Source of the DNA: Microbacterium maritypicum MF109
GTDB taxonomy: Bacteria; Actinomycetota; Actinomycetes; Actinomycetales; Microbacteriaceae
DNA length: 64,000 bases
Assembly: GCF_000455825.1 (NCBI RefSeq)
Contig: NZ_ATAO01000181.1
Coordinates: forward strand, 1 to 64,000
Reading direction: 5' to 3'
Shown here: piece by piece, positions 1 to 6,209 of the stretch
Layout of the letters: each line of letters opens with the position of its first letter
How positions within the stretch are numbered: the first letter of the stretch is position 1
Made by a program: the position numbers and the translations under genes
Notes under the pieces: model-generated
What the model saw: only the letters and a program-made list of their open reading frames with translations
Databases searched by the model: none
What the model was told of the DNA's origin: nothing

Positions 1-3
1 GGA

Positions 4-135
4 TCAGGACACAGTCACGAACGTGACGAGCACCCATCCGGGAACATCACCCGTTTCGTCGTCGATGAAGGCGCGGAACCGGGGTGCGGCGTCATGCCAG
101 GGGCGTCGCCGCTGCTCCTGCGTTCGTGCGGTCAT
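4..135 (-). CDS. Short, apparently truncated Tad-locus pilin-like protein
   Basis: A 43-residue reading frame starts 21 bp after the native tadC stop, with a good ribosome binding site (AAAGGA). It ends in DDETGDVPGWVLVT followed by five residues and a stop. I recall small Tad-cluster membrane proteins of Actinobacteria with the motif GDVPGWVLVT followed by about 25 hydrophobic residues; here that membrane segment is missing. So it looks like the next gene of the tadA-tadB-tadC operon, cut short just before its transmembrane part. Whether this is a natural frameshift, a mutation or the edge of another insertion cannot be seen because the window begins 3 bp further left. With the prophage in place it is also separated from tadA-tadB-tadC by 20 kb. 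Confidence 0.6.
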   Translation of the reverse strand: MTARTQEQRRRPWHDAAPRFRAFIDDETGDVPGWVLVTFVTVS

Positions 136-156
136 GGTGGTCCTTTCGTCGTGCGG

Positions 157-210
157 TCAGCCGATGCCGAGCCGGAGGATGAACAGCCCTGGATACACGG
201 CGAATAGCAC
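157..210 (-). pseudogene. tadC: Severed native 3' end of tadC
   Basis: Read on the minus strand, this stretch encodes VLFAVYPGLFILRLGIG and a stop. That is the expected hydrophobic C-terminus of a TadC protein, and it continues the truncated tadC at 20663-21556 in frame (ILPLS + VLFAVYP). It is therefore the 17-codon tail of tadC left on the far side of the integrated prophage. Precise excision would rejoin it to the rest of the gene. Confidence 0.88.
206..210. repeat. attL core
   Basis: AGCAC (GTGCT on the tadC strand) is shared with 20658-20662. Host sequence lies to the left (tadC tail) and phage sequence to the right. A short core with no longer identity fits a large serine integrase, which recombines att sites sharing only a small central overlap. 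The inferred attB reads through tadC codons LPLS-VLFAVYP. Confidence 0.8.
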
Positions 211-212
211 GA

Positions 213-218
213 TAGATT
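213..218 (+). promoter_or_regulatory. -10-like element 8 bp before int; -35 partner lies at the right end
   Basis: TAGATT ends 7 bp before the integrase ATG at 226. It fits the actinobacterial TANNNT -10 pattern with the spacing expected of a leaderless transcript. In the integrated state the -35 position (191-196, GGATAC) is host DNA with no consensus match. In the circular phage the right end (20643-20648, TTGACT) would lie exactly 16 bp upstream. AGGGG at 220-224 could alternatively act as a ribosome binding site on a longer transcript. This is inference from sequence only. Confidence 0.5.
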
Positions 219-225
219 TAGGGGC

Positions 226-1647
226 ATGTCACGGACAGCCCTCTACCTCCGCATCTCGCGCGACTCCGACAAGCTAGGGCGCGGCGTCGCCCGCCAGCGC
301 GCAGAGTGCGAGGCGCTGGCCTCCAGGATCGGCCTGAACATCACGCAGGTCTTCGAGGACAACGACATATCCGCGTCCGGCTACAGCAAGCGGGTACGCC
401 CCGCCTTTGAGGAAATGCTCAAGCGCACCGAGGGCGGCGAGTTCGACACGCTCCTAGCTTGGGACCTTGACCGCCTCATCCGAAAGCCCGAGGACGGCGA
501 ACGGTTGATCGACCTCAACGCCAAGTCCGGTGCCAACATCCGCACCGTGTCCGAGAGCGTGGACCTCACCACCGCCAACGGGAAGCTGTTCCTCCGAATC
601 AAGGTGGACGTGGCGGCGCACGAGTCCGAGCACAAGGCCGACCGCATCAAGGCCGCGCACCGGCAGAGGCTCCAGGAGGGCAAGCCGATCAGCGGGCGTA
701 CCCCGTTCGGTTGGAAGAAGGGCGGCCTGGAGCTGGAGCCAGCCGAGGCGGACGCGATCCGGGACGGGGTTGCCCACGTCCTCGCTGGAGGGTCCACAAC
801 CTCGCTCATGAGGCAGTGGAACGCTGCCGGTTTGCTTGGCCCGTCCGGGAAGCTCTGGAGCACCGCGAGCGTCAAGAACGTCCTCCGCCGCTGGAGGAAC
901 GCGGGCGTAGTCGAGCACAAGGGCCAGCCGCTGGACGTTGAGTCTCAGATCACCGCGATTGTCTCTCGCGAGGACCTGGACGCGATCCGCCTCAAGCTGG
1001 CCCTCCAGCCCTCCCCCAACGGTCGCCCCGTCGCCAAGTCGTGGCTGTCCGGCGTCATGACCTGTGGAGTGTGTGGTTTGAAGATGTACCCCCGCAAGGA
1101 CTACTACCAGTGCCAGACGCAGACCGAGCGGAAGCGTGAAGCCGGGGACACCCGCAAGCACTGCTCTATTGCCAAGCATGTTGCTGAGGATCGGATCATG
1201 CACGCCCTCTACTTCGAGGCGAACCACCGCGCCCGCTGGGGCACCGTAGAAGCCGCAGACGTAGCCAAGGTGCGCAAGATTGAGGACGATCTCCTGGAGG
1301 CGCAGAAGGACCGGCAGGAGACAACCCAGCTCCTGTTCATCAAGGGTGTGGACCGGAAGGGCGTGGAGGCCCGCCTGTCTGAGCTAGCCGACGAGATCGA
1401 GCGGCTAGAGCGTGAGCGGCTGGAGAACCGCACCGCGACCTCAGAGGCCGCACGGATCGCAGATCTCATGGGCGGCGTGCAGGGTACCGGCGTGGAGTTC
1501 ACCGTTGCGTGGATCGAGTACTTCAAGACCCTCACTGTTGAGGAGAAGCGGGACCTTGCTAAGACCCTCACCATTGAGGTTGCTAAGGGTGGCAAGGGTG
1601 CCAAGCGCATTTTGATCAAGGGGGAGGTTGAACACTTCACCCTCTAA
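226..1647 (+). CDS. int: Large serine integrase
   Basis: A 473-residue site-specific recombinase that inserts and, with a directionality factor, excises the phage. The N-terminal resolvase domain starts ALYLRISRDSD, with Ser11 as the likely catalytic nucleophile, followed by the ARQRAECEAL and DLDRLIR motifs. A recombinase domain follows (about 160-260). A zinc ribbon begins at Cys280 (CGVCGLKMYPRKDYYQC, with a later Cys). A coiled coil with heptads rich in Glu, Leu and Arg lies near 350-410 and fits the integrase dimer-control motif. Length is typical of actinophage integrases. The ATG is 16 bp from the att core, so upstream control lies on the other phage end or in host DNA. The next gene follows after about 17 bp. 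No recombination directionality factor gene could be recognised. Confidence 0.96.
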   Translation: MSRTALYLRISRDSDKLGRGVARQRAECEALASRIGLNITQVFEDNDISASGYSKRVRPAFEEMLKRTEGGEFDTLLAWDLDRLIRKPEDGERLIDLNAKSGANIRTVSESVDLTTANGKLFLRIKVDVAAHESEHKADRIKAAHRQRLQEGKPISGRTPFGWKKGGLELEPAEADAIRDGVAHVLAGGSTTSLMRQWNAAGLLGPSGKLWSTASVKNVLRRWRNAGVVEHKGQPLDVESQITAIVSREDLDAIRLKLALQPSPNGRPVAKSWLSGVMTCGVCGLKMYPRKDYYQCQTQTERKREAGDTRKHCSIAKHVAEDRIMHALYFEANHRARWGTVEAADVAKVRKIEDDLLEAQKDRQETTQLLFIKGVDRKGVEARLSELADEIERLERERLENRTATSEAARIADLMGGVQGTGVEFTVAWIEYFKTLTVEEKRDLAKTLTIEVAKGGKGAKRILIKGEVEHFTL

Positions 1648-1664
1648 GGCCTATATTGACCTTC

Positions 1665-1970
1665 ATGGCTACCAAGACTATTCGCGTTGACGACTTTGAC
1701 GGCAAGACCGAGGAAGGGGTTAAGGCTGTGACCTTCTCCGTTGACGGAGAGCGCTACACCATCGACCTTGGCCCCGAGTCGCTGGCGGCACTCAAGGACG
1801 CGGTGAAGCCCTTCGTCAAGAAGGCCACCAAGGTCGCGGCCTCCGGCAACTACAAGAAGGGCACCCGCCCCGGCATCCTCGCTTGGGCCAAGGAGAAGGG
1901 ACTGGTTGAGCCGACACACCGAGGCCGCATGCCTCAGACGGTCATCGAGGCTTACGACCAGGAGCACTGA
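1665..1970 (+). CDS. Lsr2-like nucleoid-associated protein
   Basis: A protein of about 101 residues with the Lsr2 layout. The N-terminal dimerisation half contains TIRVDDFDGK and FSVDGERYTIDLG. The C-terminal DNA-binding half contains ILAWAKEKGL and the RGR-type minor-groove hook in THRGRMPQTVIEAY. Host Lsr2 proteins coat AT-rich DNA and silence it; phage copies can act as silencers or antagonists. ATG 1665 matches the family start MA-K, but a TTG at 1656 has better spacing to AAGG at 1646-1649 and would add three residues. The linker region is shorter and less Arg-rich than in host Lsr2. Being next to int, it could be expressed from the prophage and help keep it quiet; this is inference. Confidence 0.9.
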   Translation: MATKTIRVDDFDGKTEEGVKAVTFSVDGERYTIDLGPESLAALKDAVKPFVKKATKVAASGNYKKGTRPGILAWAKEKGLVEPTHRGRMPQTVIEAYDQEH

Positions 1971-2036
1971 ACTTTGCAGATAAGCACTGCTACCTACTTG
2001 TAGATAAGATACATAAGACTCTGCTTGTACAGACAA

Positions 2037-2070
2037 GAAGCCCCCGACCTCAACCGAGGCGGGGGCTTCT
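2037..2070. terminator. Bidirectional terminator between lsr2 and the replication operon
   Basis: GAAGCCCCCG pairs with CGGGGGCTTC, with an inner CCTC/GAGG extension. It lies between the 3' ends of two convergent genes and is followed on the plus strand by TTCTG. Confidence 0.85.
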
Positions 2071-2075
2071 TCTGT

Positions 2076-4085
2076 TTAGGCGGTCGGTTCCAGCAGCTTC
2101 ACCGGCTTGGCCTTACCGTTCGGCATTTCGGGGCGGGTGATCTTGCCTTCGGACTCCAGGTCCTTGAGGACTGAGGACACCTCATTGGGGGTCACTGTCT
2201 CCCACTTCTTCTTCACCTCTGCCACTAGCTGACTCTGGCTGGTGGCGTAGCCGCCGAGGGCTTCCAGCGCCTCAAGGACGTTGGCCTTCCGTGTGGCGTT
2301 CTTCTCAAGCTCAAGCTGGAGTGCCTTGGACTGACCAAAGTGGTGCAGCGTGGCCTTGGAGCGTCCGGAGAGAAGCCCTGTCATCGAGTCCAGCTCGTAG
2401 ATTGCGAAGAGGGCCTTACGGTCCTTGTCGGCCTTCCCGGTGAACTCACGCACGCCACCGGGGCGGTCCTTCGTGACGTACACCTTGAGTGAACCGATCT
2501 TGCCGGGGCCTAGGGCCTCCTCCACGTCCACAAAGTACGACGCCCCGTCAACCGCTGCCATCTTGTGCTGACCACCGAACGCGAACCGTCCGCGACCGTC
2601 CGATGACTTGACTACGTGGTCGATGAGGACGACAGCCGCGCCGGTAGCGCGGGCCAGGCGGCGCGGGTACGAGTTCCACCACTTGCGGATCTCATCGTTG
2701 TCCAGAGGTGACATGTCCATCAGGCCCATAGCCTCTGTCACACCGTCAATGACGATCAGCGCGGCCTTGTTGGAAGCCAGAGCATCGAACGCCGCCATGT
2801 CCTTGGTCATCTCCTCCGACAGGTGGAACTCCTGAGGGCGTCGGTAGTCGAGTCCGGCGCGTATCTGATCCTTGGTGACGCCGAGTCGCAGCAGACGCCC
2901 AATGACCGTCTGAGGGTCAGACTCGTGATCCATGAAGATGACCCGCTGACCGAGCTGGAGAGTTTCAGACGTTGCCGACAGCGCGATCCAAGACTTGCCG
3001 GACTCACTCTCACCGTGGACATCGTTGACCTTCCCGGCGTAGAACATGGCCGGTCCGTCCTCGCGGTGCATGATCGCCGGGTACTCCTGCTTGAACTCAC
3101 CAGACAGGAACAGCTCCAGGTCAACCGGCTCCCAGGAGCTGCCCTCCGAGTGTTCCGCTACCGCAGCAGCCAGAGGCGCGGGAACTTCCGCAGCCGGGGA
3201 AGCGGAGGTGGCAGGACCGTACGCAAGGATGTTCCACGCCCAGCGGTACCCTGCCGCGAACTCATCGGCGGTCCAACGCGCGTACCACCATGCAGCAGCG
3301 TCACGCAGCTTCTTGGGTCGCTCATGCTCCGGGATGGAGGTGACGGCGGAGGCCATGAACGAGTTCACAATCTCACCGAACTGGTCAGCCAGGCCCGAGG
3401 CCTTGGGGTCATAGACGGTGAAGTACATGACCTCACCGACCGCCTCAAACATCTCCTGATAGTGGTGTGTCTCGGTGTTGATATTCCACCGCTTGGCACC
3501 CTCCGGGAGGAGCTTGAGCACGCTGTCCAGCTCCGTGTCCGTGATGGGGGCGACGCCGGTGAGGGTTGCACGGGAGGAGTGAGCTGGTCCCATGAACCAC
3601 TCTGGAGCTTCCGGTAGGGAGTCCAGCTCCTGGCGTGTGGGAACGTCACCCCGCCAAGCAAAGTAGCTTGCCCCGCACTTGCGGTCCACACCGCTGAGGA
3701 GTCCGGGCTTCGGTCCGGGTGTGTTCTCGGGTGCCCGGTAGATGTGGTGTTCCCCTCCTCGCGGGGAGGGGTGACTGATCGGGGAGCCGTAGGGAAGCTC
3801 ATACAGCTCCAGCGTCCCGATGCCGTCAATGCCCTTGGTGGGGTCGAAGTCAATGTCCAGGCATGCGACCTTGGACGGCCCCGCCCACACACCAACCTCC
3901 GTGCCGGGGTGGTCGGTCCACATCTGCCGGATGACTGCCGGGTCCGTAGTGCCGTGGTAGAAGCCGCCCTGTCCACGCTGGTGGCCGTTGTACCCCTCAG
4001 GGAGGGTGGGCCGCTTATTGCCGTTCAGGGGGAACACGTACATGCCCAGGTCAGCAAGCTGGAGGGCCTTGTCTAGCGGGTTCAC
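2076..4085 (-). CDS. Primase-polymerase fused to RecA/AAA-type ATPase (replication protein)
   Basis: A 669-residue protein. The N-terminal part (about 1-190) is a D5-type bifunctional primase/polymerase: GMYVFPLNGNKRP, the acidic pair in VACLDIDFDP and the HPSPRGGEHHIYR motif are all visible. After a linker comes a RecA/AAA_25-like ATPase with Walker A GESESGKSW (about residue 363), ALIVIDG as Walker B and VVLIDHVVK. The last 80 residues look like a winged helix (ATSQSQLVAEV, EVSSVLKDLESEGKI). Such proteins start phage or plasmid replication by unwinding and priming at the origin. It overlaps the small gene upstream by 4 bp (GTGA) and starts with GTG. Repeats upstream (4552-4725) are candidate binding sites. 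Confidence 0.88.
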   Translation of the reverse strand: MNPLDKALQLADLGMYVFPLNGNKRPTLPEGYNGHQRGQGGFYHGTTDPAVIRQMWTDHPGTEVGVWAGPSKVACLDIDFDPTKGIDGIGTLELYELPYGSPISHPSPRGGEHHIYRAPENTPGPKPGLLSGVDRKCGASYFAWRGDVPTRQELDSLPEAPEWFMGPAHSSRATLTGVAPITDTELDSVLKLLPEGAKRWNINTETHHYQEMFEAVGEVMYFTVYDPKASGLADQFGEIVNSFMASAVTSIPEHERPKKLRDAAAWWYARWTADEFAAGYRWAWNILAYGPATSASPAAEVPAPLAAAVAEHSEGSSWEPVDLELFLSGEFKQEYPAIMHREDGPAMFYAGKVNDVHGESESGKSWIALSATSETLQLGQRVIFMDHESDPQTVIGRLLRLGVTKDQIRAGLDYRRPQEFHLSEEMTKDMAAFDALASNKAALIVIDGVTEAMGLMDMSPLDNDEIRKWWNSYPRRLARATGAAVVLIDHVVKSSDGRGRFAFGGQHKMAAVDGASYFVDVEEALGPGKIGSLKVYVTKDRPGGVREFTGKADKDRKALFAIYELDSMTGLLSGRSKATLHHFGQSKALQLELEKNATRKANVLEALEALGGYATSQSQLVAEVKKKWETVTPNEVSSVLKDLESEGKITRPEMPNGKAKPVKLLEPTA

Positions 4086-4303
4086 GCTGCACCCTCCTTG
4101 CCCAGCTCAGCGAACGCGGCTTCGGTGAAGCTGAGGCACAGCGCCAGGTAGCGGTCACGCTCGCCCTGATCCGTGGCGTTCATTGCCAGCGTCAGGTAGT
4201 GGGTGGACTGCTTCCCGAACGCCTCCGCCATGTAGTCAGCGGGTAGCGCGTTTGCTTCTCGGATCACTTCGTCCCAGTTGAAGGACTCTTCGTTGTTGTT
4301 CAT
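4082..4303 (-). CDS. Small acidic helical protein, first gene of replication operon
   Basis: A 73-residue protein beginning MNNNEESFNWDEVIREANAL, predicted all-helical and acidic, not recognised. It overlaps the primase-polymerase gene, so the two are probably translated together. The ATG is preceded by AGAGAG at 7-nt spacing, and this weak ribosome binding site lies inside a 10-bp sequence present three times in the leader. A role as replication accessory or regulator is possible but only inferred from position. Confidence 0.75.
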   Translation of the reverse strand: MNNNEESFNWDEVIREANALPADYMAEAFGKQSTHYLTLAMNATDQGERDRYLALCLSFTEAAFAELGKEGAA

Positions 4304-4305
4304 TG

Positions 4306-4402
4306 TTCGACTCTCTAAGTAGACAGACCCCGGACATGGGGAGAGTCGAAGTACCCAAGTCCGGGGCCTGAAGCCTAGGGGTCACAGCCAGTTTCGACTC
4401 TC
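4306..4402 (-). promoter_or_regulatory. Leader of replication operon with three copies of a 10-bp repeat
   Basis: TTCGACTCTC lies at 4306-4315 and 4393-4402, and its complement GAGAGTCGAA at 4341-4350. In the leftward mRNA the middle copy can pair with the upstream copy or with the downstream one that contains the ribosome binding site of the 73-residue gene. CCCCGGAC (4328-4335) and GTCCGGGG (4359-4366) form a third stem that holds the middle copy in its loop. This fits a switchable leader RNA; binding sites for a DNA-binding protein are the alternative. Confidence 0.55.
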
Positions 4403-4412
4403 GCTGTAGATG

Positions 4413-4493
4413 AAGGGTGCTGGCCCGGAGGGGCAGAAAGAAGGAATAGGAAGCGTCCTCCGGACCAGCTAGGCGGATCAGCTCTTCACCCTT
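4413..4493. repeat. Long imperfect inverted repeat in control region
   Basis: CTGGCCCGGAGG (about 4420-4431) pairs with CCTCCGGACCAG (4456-4467) with one mismatch, and outer AAGGGTG (4413-4419) pairs with CACCCTT (4487-4493). It lies in the noncoding stretch between divergent phage operons. It could be a leader structure of the leftward transcript or a protein site. Confidence 0.45.
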
Positions 4494-4551
4494 GGGGCTT
4501 GGCTTCGCGGCCTGTACCAGATGTAACGCCTAGAGCCTTCTGAGCATTCCC

Positions 4552-4578
4552 AACCTGGTACATCTAGGATACCAGGTT
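4552..4578. promoter_or_regulatory. 9-bp perfect inverted repeat, operator-like
   Basis: AACCTGGTA (4552-4560) and TACCAGGTT (4570-4578) flank a 9-bp centre. A related CTGTACCAG (4512-4520) and CCAGGTACC (4818-4826) occur nearby. The size and spacing suit a dimeric repressor in the divergent control region, but no cognate repressor gene was recognised. Confidence 0.45.
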
Positions 4579-4641
4579 TGAAACAGGGTGATTCCATTAT
4601 AGAAGGTCTAGCTCTCTACCCTAGATGCCCATTCCGTCAAG

Positions 4642-4725
4642 ACCATATGAAACCATATGTTGACGCCTTCATATGGTTCTTCAACTCCCGCGAGATTGCA
4701 GGGCTTGGACCATATCAACCATATA
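4642..4725. repeat. ACCATAT repeat cluster (possible iterons)
   Basis: ACCATAT occurs at 4642 and 4652 (as ACCATATG), inverted at 4670-4677 (CATATGGT), then at 4709 (ACCATATC) and 4718 (ACCATATA), with a weak CATGGT at 4743. The stretch is AT-rich against its surroundings. Its position next to the primase-polymerase operon suggests a replication origin or a regulator array. The remainder of 4304-4869 holds no convincing gene. Confidence 0.5.
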
Positions 4726-4828
4726 GTGGGCCTCTAGGCCCACATGGTTTTGGTGCTGCACTGACGCTGTCTACGGATGCCTGAGGTTATCTAATAGATC
4801 ATCACCCTGTCTCATTCCAGGTACCATT

Positions 4829-4847
4829 GTATGTAACAGTACATGCA
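4829..4847. promoter_or_regulatory. Inverted repeat upstream of the IF-2-like gene
   Basis: ATGTA (4831-4835) and TACAT (4840-4844) surround ACAG, with outer GC and TA pairs. It ends 23 bp before ATG 4870, so it may be an operator or a 5' leader hairpin. Confidence 0.35.
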
Positions 4848-4869
4848 CCCAACAGAAACGAGACATAGC

Positions 4870-5190
4870 ATGGCAAGCAAGCGCATCAAGGCCACCAAGG
4901 AAGCAACCTTCCGGGGAGGCACAGCAGTAGTCCAGGAAATCTTCCGCTCCCCCAAGTTCGGAACCATCGCCGGGGTCCACGTAGTAGCAGGAAGCATCCG
5001 AGACGACCGCCCCGTCACCATCCACCGAGTACATACCCGCGTACACGACTCCCTCATCATTGAGTCCCTACGTCAGTACACCCACGACGTTGAGGTCATC
5101 GGCTTCATGGAAGAAGGCGGCATTGGTCTTGGCGTACTTGGTGACCTTGAGATTGGTGACCTCATCACACAGGAGGCCGACTCCGAGTGA
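4870..5190 (+). CDS. Free-standing homologue of the C-terminal (fMet-tRNA-binding) domain of IF-2
   Basis: A 106-residue protein. From about residue 14 on, AVVQEIFRSPKFGTIAGV, then GSI, SLIIESLRQYTHDVEV, EEGGIGLG and LEIGDLI follow the order and spacing of the last beta-barrel domain of bacterial IF-2 (pattern EVREIFR-KFG-IAG, SLKRFKDDV-EV, E-CGIGL, IKVGDVIE). That domain holds the formyl-methionyl end of initiator tRNA. No GTPase domain is present. At the KRFK motif the phage has RQYT, and the family Cys in IAGC and ECGIG are Val and Gly, so tRNA contacts may be altered. ATG 4870 is preferred over 4843 because the IF-2 similarity begins later and the extension is unremarkable. It is the first gene of the rightward early cluster, overlapping the next by ATGA-type contact (GTGA). 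Function unknown. Confidence 0.82.
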   Translation: MASKRIKATKEATFRGGTAVVQEIFRSPKFGTIAGVHVVAGSIRDDRPVTIHRVHTRVHDSLIIESLRQYTHDVEVIGFMEEGGIGLGVLGDLEIGDLITQEADSE

Positions 5191-5807
5191 CCGAGCGACT
5201 AGACCCCCCTCAGGAGACCCCTGAGGGACACCTACCCAACCGCCCAGTGTCCGCATGGACCCGACAGCAGTACGGGTGCCCATGCGCCGGGTGCCTAGCC
5301 GACCAACGACGCATCCGAGGCAACCAAACAGCACGAATCAACCCAACGCTCCCCGAACACGGCACCATCACGCGGTACAACGGCTCATACAAGTGCCGAT
5401 GCGCCCTCTGCGCAGAAGCGGCACGCAAGTACCGCTCTGAGTACTACCTCAAGCGCAAGGCCGAGAAGAACAAGGACAAGCCACCCCGTCCCCCAGGCGT
5501 CGTATGGGTAGACGACTCCGGAATCACACAGGTAGTCCGGTGCGAAAGGTGCGACAAGACCTACGGCACCTGGGTACTCGACCTAGAAGCCGCCGCCGCC
5601 TTCCGCCTCAAGCACGCCGAGATGCACGCCGAAGAAGCGCCCTTCGACTGGACCGCCTACGACAAGGCCCGCCTCATCAGGCACCCCGGTGGCAGACCCC
5701 CCCTAGAGGACAAGCCGATGTGCACCGCCGAGGACTGCACAGAGGACTCCCATGCAAAGGGCCTCTGCAACACCCACTACAGGCGCGCCCTCAGAGAGGC
5801 CTCATGA
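5187..5807 (+). CDS. Multi-zinc-finger phage protein
   Basis: A 206-residue protein starting GTG inside the stop of the IF-2-like gene. Four Cys/His clusters are visible: YGCPCAGC; HGTITRYNGSYKCRCALC; CERCDKT with a later HAEMH; and CTAEDC with H-x3-C-x2-H in HAKGLCNTHYRR. The first two look like a duplicated module common in actinophage proteins (HGT-x-Y-CxC-x2-C), and the last resembles the zinc knuckle seen in HNH-associated phage proteins. Probably binds nucleic acid. No catalytic HNH motif is visible in it. The C-terminal end overlaps the next small gene by ATGA. Confidence 0.75.
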   Translation: MTERLDPPQETPEGHLPNRPVSAWTRQQYGCPCAGCLADQRRIRGNQTARINPTLPEHGTITRYNGSYKCRCALCAEAARKYRSEYYLKRKAEKNKDKPPRPPGVVWVDDSGITQVVRCERCDKTYGTWVLDLEAAAAFRLKHAEMHAEEAPFDWTAYDKARLIRHPGGRPPLEDKPMCTAEDCTEDSHAKGLCNTHYRRALREAS

Positions 5808-5962
5808 GAATCCGGTTCAGCTTCACCATCGAGGTCAAGCCCTCCAAGAAGGCCACCCCAGAGGAGGCCTCTGAGCGGGAGGTTGATATGGGGGCCTATA
5901 TAGAAGGGCGTCCACAGCCCTCCTATGCAGGGTTCCGCCGTGAGGAGGACACCTATGAGTAA
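5804..5962 (+). CDS. Small phage protein, unknown
   Basis: A 52-residue frame starting ATGA over the previous stop and ending over the HNH start. It begins MRIRFSFTIEVKPSKK, a beta-strand followed by an acidic tail, a layout frequent in small early actinophage genes. Not recognised. Support comes from the tight overlaps on both sides. Confidence 0.6.
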   Translation: MRIRFSFTIEVKPSKKATPEEASEREVDMGAYIEGRPQPSYAGFRREEDTYE

Positions 5963-6209
5963 GCAGTCCTCCAGAGGCCCCGCATGGGAGGCCCTCAGAC
6001 AGGCCGTTCTAGAGAGGGATGGGTACACCTGTGCCTATTGCGGTAGAGAGGCCACCACTGCTGACCATGTAACACCCAAGGCACAAGGTGGACGCGATGA
6101 ACTAAGCAACCTTGTTGCTGCATGCCTTCCATGCAACTCAAAGAAGCAGGACAGGGTACTAATCCGAAATGCCGGGTTCAACCCTCGCTGGCTGGATTCG
6201 CTCTGGTGA
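5955..6209 (+). CDS. HNH endonuclease
   Basis: An 84-residue protein with the full HNH pattern: CAYCG, TADHVTPKAQGG (DH catalytic pair), LSNLVAACLPCNSKK (second CxxC and the Asn). Start ATG 5955 is chosen for GAGGAGG just upstream. In many siphoviruses an HNH nuclease sits directly before the terminase genes and is needed with the large terminase for cutting DNA at cos sites. The same arrangement here suggests cos packaging; that is inference. Confidence 0.93.
   Translation: MSKQSSRGPAWEALRQAVLERDGYTCAYCGREATTADHVTPKAQGGRDELSNLVAACLPCNSKKQDRVLIRNAGFNPRWLDSLW

Noticed and set aside
23..277. Plus-strand open frame of 84 codons at the left edge
   Set aside because: It lies opposite the Tad-locus gene and the tadC tail and overlaps the integrase start in another frame; no ribosome binding site or recognisable motif.
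4578..4784. Plus-strand frame of 68 codons in the phage control region
   Set aside because: It runs through the ACCATAT repeats and the palindrome, starts with TTG without a ribosome binding site and has no domain pattern; treated as noncoding.
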